Origin: Lachnospiraceae bacterium UBA7188
GTDB taxonomy: Bacteria > Bacillota > Clostridia > Lachnospirales > Lachnospiraceae
Length of the DNA stretch: 7,208 nucleotides
NCBI GenBank assembly: GCA_002490995.1
Contig: DKVC01000104.1
Coordinates: 921 to 8,128 of the forward strand
Direction: 5' to 3'
The notes under the pieces are model-generated. The model saw only the letters and a list, made by a program, of their open reading frames with translations, ran no database searches and had not been told where the DNA came from. Shown piece after piece: positions 1 to 6,244 of the stretch; position 1 is the first letter of the stretch; every line of letters starts with the position of its first letter. Made by a program: the position numbers and the translations under genes.

Positions 1-416
1 CCGCCGCAGGCATACAGCGGCACACCGATGGTAGCCGCCATCAGAACGCCCCATGCCTCGTTGCCGCCGAACAGACCGGTCATCATATCCTGCGGCACAT
101 ACCGCTGAAATACAGCAGAGAGCGCAACACCAGCCAGAAAATACATTCCGGTAGCTCTGATATTCCTACCAACATTCTTCAAGAAACGCAATATGATATT
201 GGGATCGGTATCCCGGCTTTTCGGTTCATCAAATCCGGTAAAATGAAAGAAAGCCTTATTTCTATAAAATATCCATATCAGCCGCCCTGCCATGCTCCCA
301 CACAGAAAGCAGGAAACAATCCGTACAACATGGGCAGTCTGCTCCAGGAGCCGCACCACTACCCAATTCAGCTCCCCTGTCCAGGAAAGCGTAAATGGCT
401 CCCGTTTCCCTGTCTT
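1..416 (-). pseudogene. 5'-truncated ArsP/DUF318-type permease fragment (3' end outside window)
   Basis: Membrane permease of the ArsP_1/DUF318 (YraQ-like) type; the transported substrate is unknown. The minus-strand frame is open from just after a TGA at 417-419 to the window edge (138 codons). Visible are a hydrophobic segment at about residues 17-47, a polar linker with FDEPKSRDTDPN, a second hydrophobic segment (MYFLAGVALSAVF), then QRYVPQDMMTGLFGGNEAWG and the family hallmark GVPLYACGG at the edge. In full-length relatives this is the start of the second half of the protein. The first half, with its first membrane helices, is absent, and upstream DNA is the end of the GH115 gene in another frame. 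There is no good start: GTG at 357-359 has only a distant GGGGAG, and ATG at 291-293 is weak. It is probably a remnant, although a half-size permease using one of these starts cannot be excluded. The family call comes from recalled motifs. Confidence 0.66.
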
Positions 417-2044
417 TCATGCCAGCTTTCCTCCGGCCCCAGGTATGCATCCTCTACAGCCTTTCCCGCCTGATAGATCTGAATCCTTTCCAAAGTAATC
501 CCCGCTTCCATGGCGCCGATTGCAAGTTCCTGTACGCCTTTCCGAAACGGCAGTTTCACACAGGTTTTTCTCACCTTATCCAGCGCCGGTTCTGCCCACC
601 TGTCATCGCCGCTGTCCCCGGAACAGAAATCGGCGGGAATCAATTGGGCTTTCACGGATTTTTCTCCGGAAGATACTGTCAGGTTCACGCTCTCCCCGTT
701 TACCAGAGGGTTCGCAGGCGCCGTATACAGTTCTACCTGGTACTCCCCTGTCTCTTCCGCCAGGAAACGGTAAACCAGTTCCGGTCTCTCCTCTTCCTCC
801 CCAAAAGCTGCCGTGCCGGGAAATACCTTCACTCCGCAGCCGTATTTTCCGTAATCCTCAATGACCTGGAAACCGCCCTTTTCCGTGTCCTTTTTCCGGC
901 AATAATGTTCTGCGCCAATGGTAACGACGCCTTTCCTGGGGAAAAAAGTCATGGGCGGCAATGTAAGCGCTGTGTCACAGCCTTTCACCGCCTGTCCGGA
1001 TACTTCCACGGTTACTTTGGTCTCTCCATCCGTCACGGACAGGCTGACAGTCTGTTTCTCCAGGGGGAGCTTCTCCCTGCGGCATATCAGGCTGACCTCC
1101 TGCAGGCTTTCCACTGTCCCTTCCATAGGGAAAATTTCCAGCCACTCCGGCAGCGCTCTCAAACTTTTACCACCGGCTTTTGTAACCCTCTTCTCATTGT
1201 TTACAGCTTCTGCGGCACTTTCTCCGTTGATTACAAGTTTTGCATTTTCCTCTCCGCCGTCTTCAGTTTCAGCAAGCCCTTCCACGCTATTTACCGTGAT
1301 ACAATAGCGGAATCTTCCGTATCCCCCGTTCCCAATCTCCAGCGTCATCTTCTCACAGCCAGCATCCATAAAGTCCGGCACCGCAATCACCATGGGCTCA
1401 CCGTATTTTTTTGTGGCTGTCTCTTCCCTGTCTCCCCTGGAAACGCTCATCACAGGGTGTCCGACCGGCTCCACTTTCATCACCACAGGATAACGGCAGT
1501 CGTCCTCGTTCCACTTCGTAAACCCGATATGGGGAGCCATCTGCATGCCGTTCCATTTTCCTTCCCGGAAAAGCGCCCATTCCTCCTGGTACTTTCTGTC
1601 CAGTCGGATGCACTCCTGAACCAGTTCTCCGTACAGATTGGCTGCCTTTCTGCCCTGGGCGGCATAATGATGGTTTTTGCCCGCATATAAATGCATCTTC
1701 AAAAGGTTCATGCTGGCCATGGCCGGATAGTGAACCATGCTGTAATAGGGCCGGTTGTCCTTCATTTCTTCCATCACCTGGCAGGAGAGTTTCTCCGTCT
1801 CCAGTGCTGTTTCCAGCATCCGTTTCGTCTCTCCGTAATGGCAGGGGTGGTAAATCCCGGCATGAAGGGCTTCCGGCCGGCGCAGGCTGTTCAGCCGGAT
1901 ATATGCCGTGAATACCTGAACAGCTTTCCGCTGAAGCTCCCGCTCTTCCTCCGGAAAAGACTGCCTGGCCCACAATTCGGTATATTCCTCGCAGCTTTTC
2001 CTGTTTCCGTAACCCCATCTGTCATAATCATATGCCAGAGCTAA
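368..2044 (-). CDS. GH115 xylan alpha-glucuronidase, C-terminal part (downstream of frameshift)
   Basis: Second piece of the GH115 gene, 558 codons from the TTA at 2042-2044 to the TGA at 368-370. It begins LALAYDYDRWGYGN, exactly what should follow the SFF that ends the upstream piece. GH115 features follow in order: a helical region with YHPCHYGETKRMLE, then HYPAMASMNLLKMHLYAGKN, and GKWNGMQMAPHIGFTKWNEDD. Beta-rich C-terminal domains come next, one starting around EHYCRKKD and ending LERIQIYQAGKAVEDAYLGPEES, which resembles the usual GH115 terminus. The last ~14 residues look like an accidental read-through tail into the permease DNA. A charged linker (about AETEDGGEEN to TKAGGKSLR) is longer than I expect for the family. 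The piece has no start codon with a ribosome binding site of its own: the first possible start is a TTG at 1973-1975 without Shine-Dalgarno, so it is not an independent gene. It is functional only if the frameshift is an error or is bypassed. Confidence 0.88.
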   Translation of the reverse strand, partial: LALAYDYDRWGYGNRKSCEEYTELWARQSFPEEERELQRKAVQVFTAYIRLNSLRRPEALHAGIYHPCHYGETKRMLETALETEKLSCQVMEEMKDNRPYYSMVHYPAMASMNLLKMHLYAGKNHHYAAQGRKAANLYGELVQECIRLDRKYQEEWALFREGKWNGMQMAPHIGFTKWNEDDCRYPVVMKVEPVGHPVMSVSRGDREETATKKYGEPMVIAVPDFMDAGCEKMTLEIGNGGYGRFRYCITVNSVEGLAETEDGGEENAKLVINGESAAEAVNNEKRVTKAGGKSLRALPEWLEIFPMEGTVESLQEVSLICRREKLPLEKQTVSLSVTDGETKVTVEVSGQAVKGCDTALTLPPMTFFPRKGVVTIGAEHYCRKKDTEKGGFQVIEDYGKYGCGVKVFPGTAAFGEEEERPELVYRFLAEETGEYQVELYTAPANPLVNGESVNLTVSSGEKSVKAQLIPADFCSGDSGDDRWAEPALDKVRKTCVKLPFRKGVQELAIGAMEAGITLERIQIYQAGKAVEDAYLGPEESWHERQGNGSHLRFPGQGS

Positions 2045-2052
2045 AAAAACGA
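2041..2052 (-). other. Frameshift site (T7 run) splitting GH115
   Basis: The coding strand reads TCG TTT TTT TAG, with seven T at 2049-2043. In this frame GH115 stops after VPLSFF. With one more T, or a minus-one slip of the TTT codon next to the stop, the reading becomes SFF-LALAYDYDRWG and stays open for another 558 codons of clear GH115 sequence. A weak Shine-Dalgarno-like GAGG lies about 13 nt upstream. Possible causes are a homopolymer sequencing error, a true mutation, or recoding. Confidence 0.85.
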
Positions 2053-3888
2053 AAGCGGAACCTCATGAAATTTCAGGTCTCCCACATTCACCATCCATGC
2101 TTCCCTCACGCCGTACTCATAGGCTTCCGACATCTGCTCCCAGATCTGGGACAGCGGCGTGGAATCCACCCACTCGTAAGACACCGGCCCTCCGTGGTAG
2201 TCCAGATGATAATACATGCCGAAGCCGCCTTTGTGGCCGCGTATGTCTGCCTCGGGCAGGGTGCGCATATAACCGTAATTGTCTTCGCAGAACATGCAGG
2301 TCACCCCGTCCAGCCCACCCCAGTCCTTCAGCCCGGGGGTATGGGCATCCCCGTAGAAATATGGCTCCACTTCCTTATATAGAGCAAGTAACTGCGGAAT
2401 TGTTGCGCTATCCTGCTCTCTATTATGCTCCGAGTAATTGCAGCTTCCTTCGTTATACTCCGAGTTCCTGCGACTTTCTTCGTCCTGCTCCGGATTCTCG
2501 CAGATTTCTCCGTAATATTCCGAATTCCTGCTGCTTTCTCCGCCACGTTCCTGATTCCCGCAGCATTCTCCCATGTGCTCCGGGTTCCCACAATATTCCG
2601 GTTTCACATAACGTTCTATCAGTTTCCGCTGCTTTGTGATAATATTTTTCAGCAGAGTGATATTTTCTTCCAGGGAATCGGCTCCCAATACGGAAGTATC
2701 CCTCTCCCCCCGCATGCCCACGGTAATGATATGCTCATACTTCCCGCTGCGCTTCAGGCCGTCCTCCCAATAGCGCAGCAGCCCCTCCTCATTGGTCCGG
2801 AAGTTCCACTGGTTTCCGTATCTGCTTCCCTCTCCCCGCACCTTGTCCCATTCCTCGCTGGCGCGCAGGCAGGGCTCATGATGGGAATAACCGATGACTA
2901 CGCCGTACAAGTCGGCAAGCTCTTCATTCGCGCTTCCCGGGCCGTCCAGTGGAAAAGACGCGCTCCACATGGCGGGCCAGAGATAGTTTCCCTTCAGCCG
3001 CAGAAGAAACTCAAATACAAACTCATATGCTTTACTGTTAAAGCCGCCGAAATGCTCTGTCACCCAGTTTCCGAAACAGGGCCACTCGTCATTGATAAAA
3101 AATCCACGGTATTTCACACTTGGCTCTTTGGATACGGTTTCGATATCCTGATGCAGAATAATCCTATCCCGCCGGGCAGGCTCCGCGTCTCCCCAGAAAC
3201 TGAAAGGCGATACCCCAATGTATTCCGACAGGGCGAACATACCGTAAATCGTCCCCCTTTTATCACTGCCGCAGATCAGCAGCACCCTGTCAATTCCCTC
3301 CCATGGAAATCCGGATTCTTCACGGTCATCATGCGCTTCCTGTACATTCTGTAGTACTCCCTCCACTTCCTGTCCTTCCCGTCGGAAAGCCTTCCCGCTC
3401 ATGTCAATCATCTTAATCTGATAAACTTCCCATTTTCCATGTCTGCCTTCCCCTGCAGAGTGTTTTTCTCCTATGAACCGCTCTTCTACTGCAGAATGCC
3501 CTCCCTCAGCAGCTTGCCTTTCATCTATAAAACGCTCTTCTACTGCAGAATGCCCTTCCTCTGTAATGCCCGGCTCCATCAAGGATGTTTTTTCCCCAGC
3601 GAAACGCGCTCTCTCCAGGGACCGGGACTCCGCCACAAGACCTCTTAAGTCAACAAGTCCCTTCCGGGCAAGCTCTTCAATGGCAGGGCTCCTCCCCAAT
3701 GTAGCGCACAAAATGACCTGGGAGCGCTCCCCCGAGGGCAGCTCCTTCTCCGTCACCACTTTCGGCATGGCTCCCATCACCTTTTCCACATCCTCCGCCA
3801 CCCTTGCGGCAATCCTCCTCACCCCTTCATATGCGCAGCTTTCCACCAGAATAAAAGGAATATTTTCCCTGGACAGTTCCATCTCCAT
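2041..3888 (-). CDS. GH115 xylan alpha-glucuronidase, N-terminal and catalytic part (ends at frameshift)
   Basis: GH115 enzymes release (4-O-methyl)-D-glucuronic acid from xylan side chains, including internal positions. The 615 codons contain the family landmarks in order: FILVESCAYEGVRRIAARVAED, GSDKRGTIYGMFALSEYIGVSP, YRGFFINDEWPCFGNW, LRLKGNYLWPAMW, GYSHHEPCLRA, GMRGERDTS, CEDNYGYMRTLPE, MYYHLDYHGGPVSYEW and WMVNVGDLK. I start at the ATG at 3886-3888 because GGAGGT lies 10 nt upstream and family homology begins a few residues later. A TTG at 3967-3969 would add 27 unrelated residues without a ribosome binding site. No signal peptide is visible, so the enzyme is probably cytoplasmic. Two in-frame repeat insertions (about residues 109-143 and 428-487) enlarge it: with the downstream piece the protein is about 1173 residues, against roughly 850-1000 usual for the family. 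It ends prematurely at the TAG at 2041-2043. Confidence 0.92.
   Translation of the reverse strand: MEMELSRENIPFILVESCAYEGVRRIAARVAEDVEKVMGAMPKVVTEKELPSGERSQVILCATLGRSPAIEELARKGLVDLRGLVAESRSLERARFAGEKTSLMEPGITEEGHSAVEERFIDERQAAEGGHSAVEERFIGEKHSAGEGRHGKWEVYQIKMIDMSGKAFRREGQEVEGVLQNVQEAHDDREESGFPWEGIDRVLLICGSDKRGTIYGMFALSEYIGVSPFSFWGDAEPARRDRIILHQDIETVSKEPSVKYRGFFINDEWPCFGNWVTEHFGGFNSKAYEFVFEFLLRLKGNYLWPAMWSASFPLDGPGSANEELADLYGVVIGYSHHEPCLRASEEWDKVRGEGSRYGNQWNFRTNEEGLLRYWEDGLKRSGKYEHIITVGMRGERDTSVLGADSLEENITLLKNIITKQRKLIERYVKPEYCGNPEHMGECCGNQERGGESSRNSEYYGEICENPEQDEESRRNSEYNEGSCNYSEHNREQDSATIPQLLALYKEVEPYFYGDAHTPGLKDWGGLDGVTCMFCEDNYGYMRTLPEADIRGHKGGFGMYYHLDYHGGPVSYEWVDSTPLSQIWEQMSEAYEYGVREAWMVNVGDLKFHEVPLSFF
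2428..2607 (-). repeat. Six 30-bp tandem repeats inside GH115
   Basis: Six consecutive 30-bp units start at 2428, 2458, 2488, 2518, 2548 and 2578. Most open with CTCCG or TTCC on the plus strand and carry a central TTCCTGC-like core. They encode diverged 10-residue units rich in Asn, Ser, Glu, Gly and Cys, such as CGNPEHMGE and SRNSEYYGE. They sit between RKLIERYV and IPQLLALYKEVEPYF, which are close together in ordinary GH115 proteins, so the array is an insertion into a surface loop. The copies are diverged but the spacing is exact. Confidence 0.85.
3461..3562 (-). repeat. 54-bp-period repeat inside GH115 N-terminal region
   Basis: Segments 3476-3500 and 3530-3554 match at 24 of 25 bases, exactly 54 bp apart, with weaker similarity on both sides. 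They encode two copies of GHSAVEERFI followed by D/G-E and a charged tail. A partial third copy (EKHSAGEG) follows in reading order. The repeat lies in a ~50-residue charged insertion just before GKWEVYQIKM, where ordinary GH115 proteins continue directly. Confidence 0.8.
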
Positions 3889-3898
3889 CGTAAATTCC

Positions 3899-3904
3899 AC
3901 CTCC
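3899..3904 (-). promoter_or_regulatory. Ribosome binding site of GH115
   Basis: GGAGGT on the coding strand ends 10 nt before the ATG at 3886-3888. It decides this start over the earlier TTG at 3969 and the ATG at 3904-3906, neither of which has a comparable site. Confidence 0.65.
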
Positions 3905-3993
3905 ATAAGCACCCGCCTGCCAGAATCGCCATAATAAGGAAATGGCTGCAGGAAACTATCTGCTCCCAATCCAGGCAGACAGAAACTATACTC

Positions 3994-4049
3994 AAGACCG
4001 CCAGAATTTACTTATGTGATTTTGACGAGCATATATGGCTGGCGGTCTT
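3994..4049. repeat. 11-bp perfect inverted repeat in the esterase-GH115 gap
   Basis: AAGACCGCCAG at 3994-4004 is the exact reverse complement of CTGGCGGTCTT at 4039-4049, with a 34-base spacer. It lies in the 237-bp gap (3889-4125) about 105-160 bp upstream of the GH115 start. No U-run follows on either strand, so it is not a standard terminator. It could be a long-loop hairpin, or paired operator half-sites about four helical turns apart. A smaller dyad, ATGCAG/CTGCAT (4080-4085 and 4095-4100), lies closer to the esterase stop. A TATAGT hexamer overlaps the gap but I see no convincing -35 box, so a separate GH115 promoter is not established. Confidence 0.6.
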
Positions 4050-4125
4050 TCGTTGTTGGTTACTGCAAATTCATACGGCATGCAGTATAAAACTCTGCAT
4101 GTTTCACAGAAAACCATATAAGCTT

Positions 4126-5856
4126 CTATTCCACATATCCGAACCCCAATATGGTAAACGCTTTCTCCTGCTCCCCCTCGTCCATACGGATTTCCACCTG
4201 ATGCCGCCTGCACTCACTTTTCCTGATGCAGATCACCGGATTGCAGTGGGTCCAGCCGTTCACGTGGGGATCCGCCGTGAGAACCTCTTTTCCGTCCACC
4301 CATACCTTCGCCCGCCCGAAAGAACTGCTTCCGGAATCCTTAAAGATAAGCAGCAGGGCACTGCATTCCAGGCTCAGGTAAAACGGCCTGCACTCCCCTT
4401 CCTCTGTCTCCCCGCGGTACATCCAGTTGAAAGGAAATTCATCCGTGGGTTCCAGGTTCATGTCCATTTCCACAGCCTGCAGCTCCTTATCGCAATGGCA
4501 AAAGCTCCCGCAGTCAACGGAAATCCCCTGGATATGGCTGCTTCTGTCAAAGAAACGCACCTTCTCAAACTCCCCTCCCAGAGGCGGCATAATCTCTCCG
4601 AGTTTCAGCGTATCCTCTTCTTCCGGCATTTGATCCACCGTCTGCAGCAGGTGCAGAAGACAGTCCGCCATAACGGTATGCCCCAGGTTGGAAGGATGAT
4701 AGCAGTCATAGAAAAACTGGTTCTTGCTGAATACCCTTCCCTCTGCGGGTTTCTTATAAAACTGCTCCACCACGGCATCCCGGATGCTCACCATGGGCAG
4801 GCTGTAAGCTTCCCCCACAGACTTCAGCCTCTCCTGCAGGTTCCAGTCGTCCACAAACACCGCAAAAAGCAGGATGACTGCCGGGGCATTCTCTTCCGCC
4901 AGTATCTTTCTTACCAGGGAATCATAGCACTCGCCCCCGGTCTCGTCCCCCATGTCATTCACCGCAAATTCCACCACCACAATATCCGGCTTCGCTTCTC
5001 CTCTGACTACATCCCTGTCGTATCTCAGCATGCCCAATTCGGACGGTGTTCCACCCACCCCGGCTTTCCTGTAATGCACATTTTCCTCCGTGCCCTTCCC
5101 TGCAAGGCTGCAAAATTTCCGGAAGGCTTTACAGGCATAGCATTCCGTGTTGATGGGAACTGCTCCCGCTCCCTGGGTGATGGAACCGCCTATAAAAGCG
5201 ACTGTCACATCCTCGCCCTGCCTGGCCTTCCGCAGAGCCTTCTGCAGTCTGGCCGGATTCCCCGTCTGTACCAGTGACCTGCGCAGTATCTCCCCATATT
5301 CCGGAGAATCCAAATCTACCGGCTCTTCCTCCACCGGCTCCGGCGCTTCATAGCCGTCCTGCAGGTACAGCTTCACCGACACCGTGGCCAGTTCCCCTGC
5401 ATGTGGAAATTCGAACCGGATCTGCCCTGGCACGCCGTCAGCCTCCGACCACCTGCAATCCGCCAGGGTAATTCTGTATTCCATCCCATCTGCAGGCAGA
5501 GAAAGCCGCAGCTCGGTTCCGGGAGTATCGCAGCCCTTTTTCGCGTACATCTGAAATACAAAATCCACCGTCCCTGCATTCTCCGTTTCCGCCACTATTC
5601 CGATGCTGTGCACAAGCCTGCGGAAGCCCTCCGTCGTCCGCAGCATATCCAGGATACGCTCATCCGTAACGCCTCCCACAAGGCGGGCGCTGCTCACCAT
5701 CCTGCCGTCATCCATAAACAGGAACTGGATTCCTCTTCCGTCCGGCTGGGGAGAACCCGCAATCTCCTTCCCCCTCATAATGTAAAATCCGCTGCGCTTC
5801 CCCTCCGGGTCTCTGGGCGCTTGGGGCCTGTTTTCCTCTGTTATTTTCTGGTTCAT
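4126..5856 (-). CDS. SGNH/GDSL-family hydrolase, probable carbohydrate esterase
   Basis: A 576-residue protein with a central SGNH hydrolase domain at about residues 215-405. Blocks visible: I, FIGGSITQG with nucleophile Ser225; II, AGVGG with the oxyanion-hole Gly around 266-269; III, VEFAVND with Asn300; V, DCYHPSNLGH with Asp384 and His387. The catalytic set is complete. Residues 1-200 form a beta-rich region I do not recognise. Residues 425-576 look like a beta-sandwich module with FGRAKVWVDGKEV and a CGSFCHC cluster. No signal peptide or membrane segment is present, so it is probably cytoplasmic. SGNH enzymes beside xylan-side-chain hydrolases commonly remove acetyl or other acyl groups; deacetylation here is inferred from the GH115 and GH31 neighbours. 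The start is firm because of a near-ideal ribosome binding site. A ~155-nt leader and a good promoter lie upstream. The stop is TAG at 4126-4128. Confidence 0.9.
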   Translation of the reverse strand: MNQKITEENRPQAPRDPEGKRSGFYIMRGKEIAGSPQPDGRGIQFLFMDDGRMVSSARLVGGVTDERILDMLRTTEGFRRLVHSIGIVAETENAGTVDFVFQMYAKKGCDTPGTELRLSLPADGMEYRITLADCRWSEADGVPGQIRFEFPHAGELATVSVKLYLQDGYEAPEPVEEEPVDLDSPEYGEILRRSLVQTGNPARLQKALRKARQGEDVTVAFIGGSITQGAGAVPINTECYACKAFRKFCSLAGKGTEENVHYRKAGVGGTPSELGMLRYDRDVVRGEAKPDIVVVEFAVNDMGDETGGECYDSLVRKILAEENAPAVILLFAVFVDDWNLQERLKSVGEAYSLPMVSIRDAVVEQFYKKPAEGRVFSKNQFFYDCYHPSNLGHTVMADCLLHLLQTVDQMPEEEDTLKLGEIMPPLGGEFEKVRFFDRSSHIQGISVDCGSFCHCDKELQAVEMDMNLEPTDEFPFNWMYRGETEEGECRPFYLSLECSALLLIFKDSGSSSFGRAKVWVDGKEVLTADPHVNGWTHCNPVICIRKSECRRHQVEIRMDEGEQEKAFTILGFGYVE

Positions 5857-5866
5857 GGCTTGTCTG

Positions 5867-5875
5867 ACCTCCTTT
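5867..5875 (-). promoter_or_regulatory. Ribosome binding site of the SGNH hydrolase
   Basis: AAAGGAGGT on the coding strand, a near-perfect anti-Shine-Dalgarno match, lies 10 nt before the ATG at 5854-5856. It fixes the start and implies efficient initiation. Confidence 0.88.
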
Positions 5876-5883
5876 ATCAGTTT

Positions 5884-5973
5884 CCTGCTTCTTCGCGGAA
5901 TCTCCGTCCGAATCCCGCTTCTTCGCGAGGTTTCCGTCCGAATCCCCCCGCTTTCCCGTTTTCCTCCGGAATC
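5884..5973. repeat. 30-bp tandem repeat in the esterase 5' leader
   Basis: Units 5884-5913 and 5914-5943 differ at only a few bases (shared GCTTCTTCGCG and TTCCGTCCGAAT-type cores). A third, degenerate unit covers 5944-5973. The array ends about 10 bp before the esterase Shine-Dalgarno, so any transcript from the upstream promoter carries it. Its period equals that of the array inside GH115, and both share CTCCG and CCGAAT-type cores. Confidence 0.75.
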
Positions 5974-6021
5974 CCAGGCGTTTTGAAAAAATAAATCCCC
6001 TTATTCTCCAATATTCCGGGC

Positions 6022-6050
6022 ACTATAAGGAAAAAGGGCTGCCGAATCAA
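6022..6050 (-). promoter_or_regulatory. Predicted sigma-A promoter for the SGNH hydrolase
   Basis: On the minus strand TTGATT (6045-6050) is followed by a 17-bp spacer and TATAGT (6022-6027). This is a good -35/-10 pair, with the -10 matching five of six consensus bases. Transcription would start near 6014 and give a leader of about 155 nt containing the 30-bp repeat array. Confidence 0.55.
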
Positions 6051-6053
6051 GAA

Positions 6054-6085
6054 TTTATATTCACGATCAAAAACATTTGCCAACA
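6054..6085 (-). promoter_or_regulatory. Promoter-like module, copy 2
   Basis: On the minus strand TTGGCA (6078-6083), an 18-bp spacer and TATAAA (6054-6059). The 32-bp block matches a second block at 6245-6276 at 26 of 32 positions, including both hexamers and the GGCAAATGTTT core. It lies just upstream of the 6022-6050 promoter. Confidence 0.45.
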
Positions 6086-6099
6086 GAAAGCTATAACGA

Positions 6100-6150
6100 G
6101 CGAGCGCATCTGTATTGTAGAACAGGAAATCGGCAAATGAATGCGCTCGC
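6100..6150 (-). other. Candidate structured RNA element: 10-bp dyad with loop complementarity
   Basis: GCGAGCGCAT and its exact reverse complement occupy 6100-6109 and 6141-6150, with a 31-base spacer. Imperfect pairing extends outward (TATAACGA against TATACTCG). The loop of the minus-strand hairpin contains CATTTGCC (6132-6139), perfectly complementary to GGCAAATG in each flanking promoter-like module (6074-6081 and 6265-6272). A pseudoknot, or alternative pairings, are therefore possible. There is no U-run, so it is not a simple terminator. It lies in the 500-bp gap between GH31 and the esterase. Whether it is transcribed is unknown. Confidence 0.45.
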
Positions 6151-6244
6151 GAGTATAAGCCACAGAATATGGTATTTCCACGCAATAATGTGCATATACC
6201 CTGTGTCTCAGCATCTTAAATACAACAGCCCTATAACACCGCCT

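Noticed and set aside
395..1690. Long plus-strand open frame of 431 codons opposite GH115
   Set aside because: It lies entirely antisense to clear GH115 sequence, has no ribosome binding site, and its protein resembles no known family; it is a by-product of GC-rich minus-strand coding.
368..1975. The GH115 C-terminal part as an independent gene starting at the TTG at 1975
   Set aside because: There is no Shine-Dalgarno, and the frame stays open and family-like up to the T7 run, so it is the continuation of the upstream piece.
2428..2607. CRISPR array, because of regular 30-bp spacing
   Set aside because: Units are directly tandem with no spacers, they are diverged, and they are in frame inside a coding region; no cas genes are present.
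3889..3969. Upstream TTG start adding 27 residues to GH115
   Set aside because: No ribosome binding site precedes it and the added residues do not look like the family, whereas the ATG at 3888 has GGAGGT at 10 nt.
4099..5277. Plus-strand open frame of 392 codons opposite the SGNH hydrolase
   Set aside because: It is antisense to a gene with an intact catalytic set, and its translation is low-information, rich in His, Pro and Leu.
5999..6030. CCTTAT/ATAAGG stem (6 bp, 20-nt loop) as a terminator
   Set aside because: The stem is AT-rich with a long loop and overlaps the predicted -10 box, so it is more likely chance.
5877..6185. Minus-strand open frame of 102 codons in the gap before the esterase, ending in two GFGR-type 10-residue repeats
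   Set aside because: It has no good ribosome binding site, spans the predicted promoters, dyad and tandem repeat, and its repeat end simply reflects the 30-bp DNA repeat. Low probability of being a gene, though a real small protein cannot be excluded.
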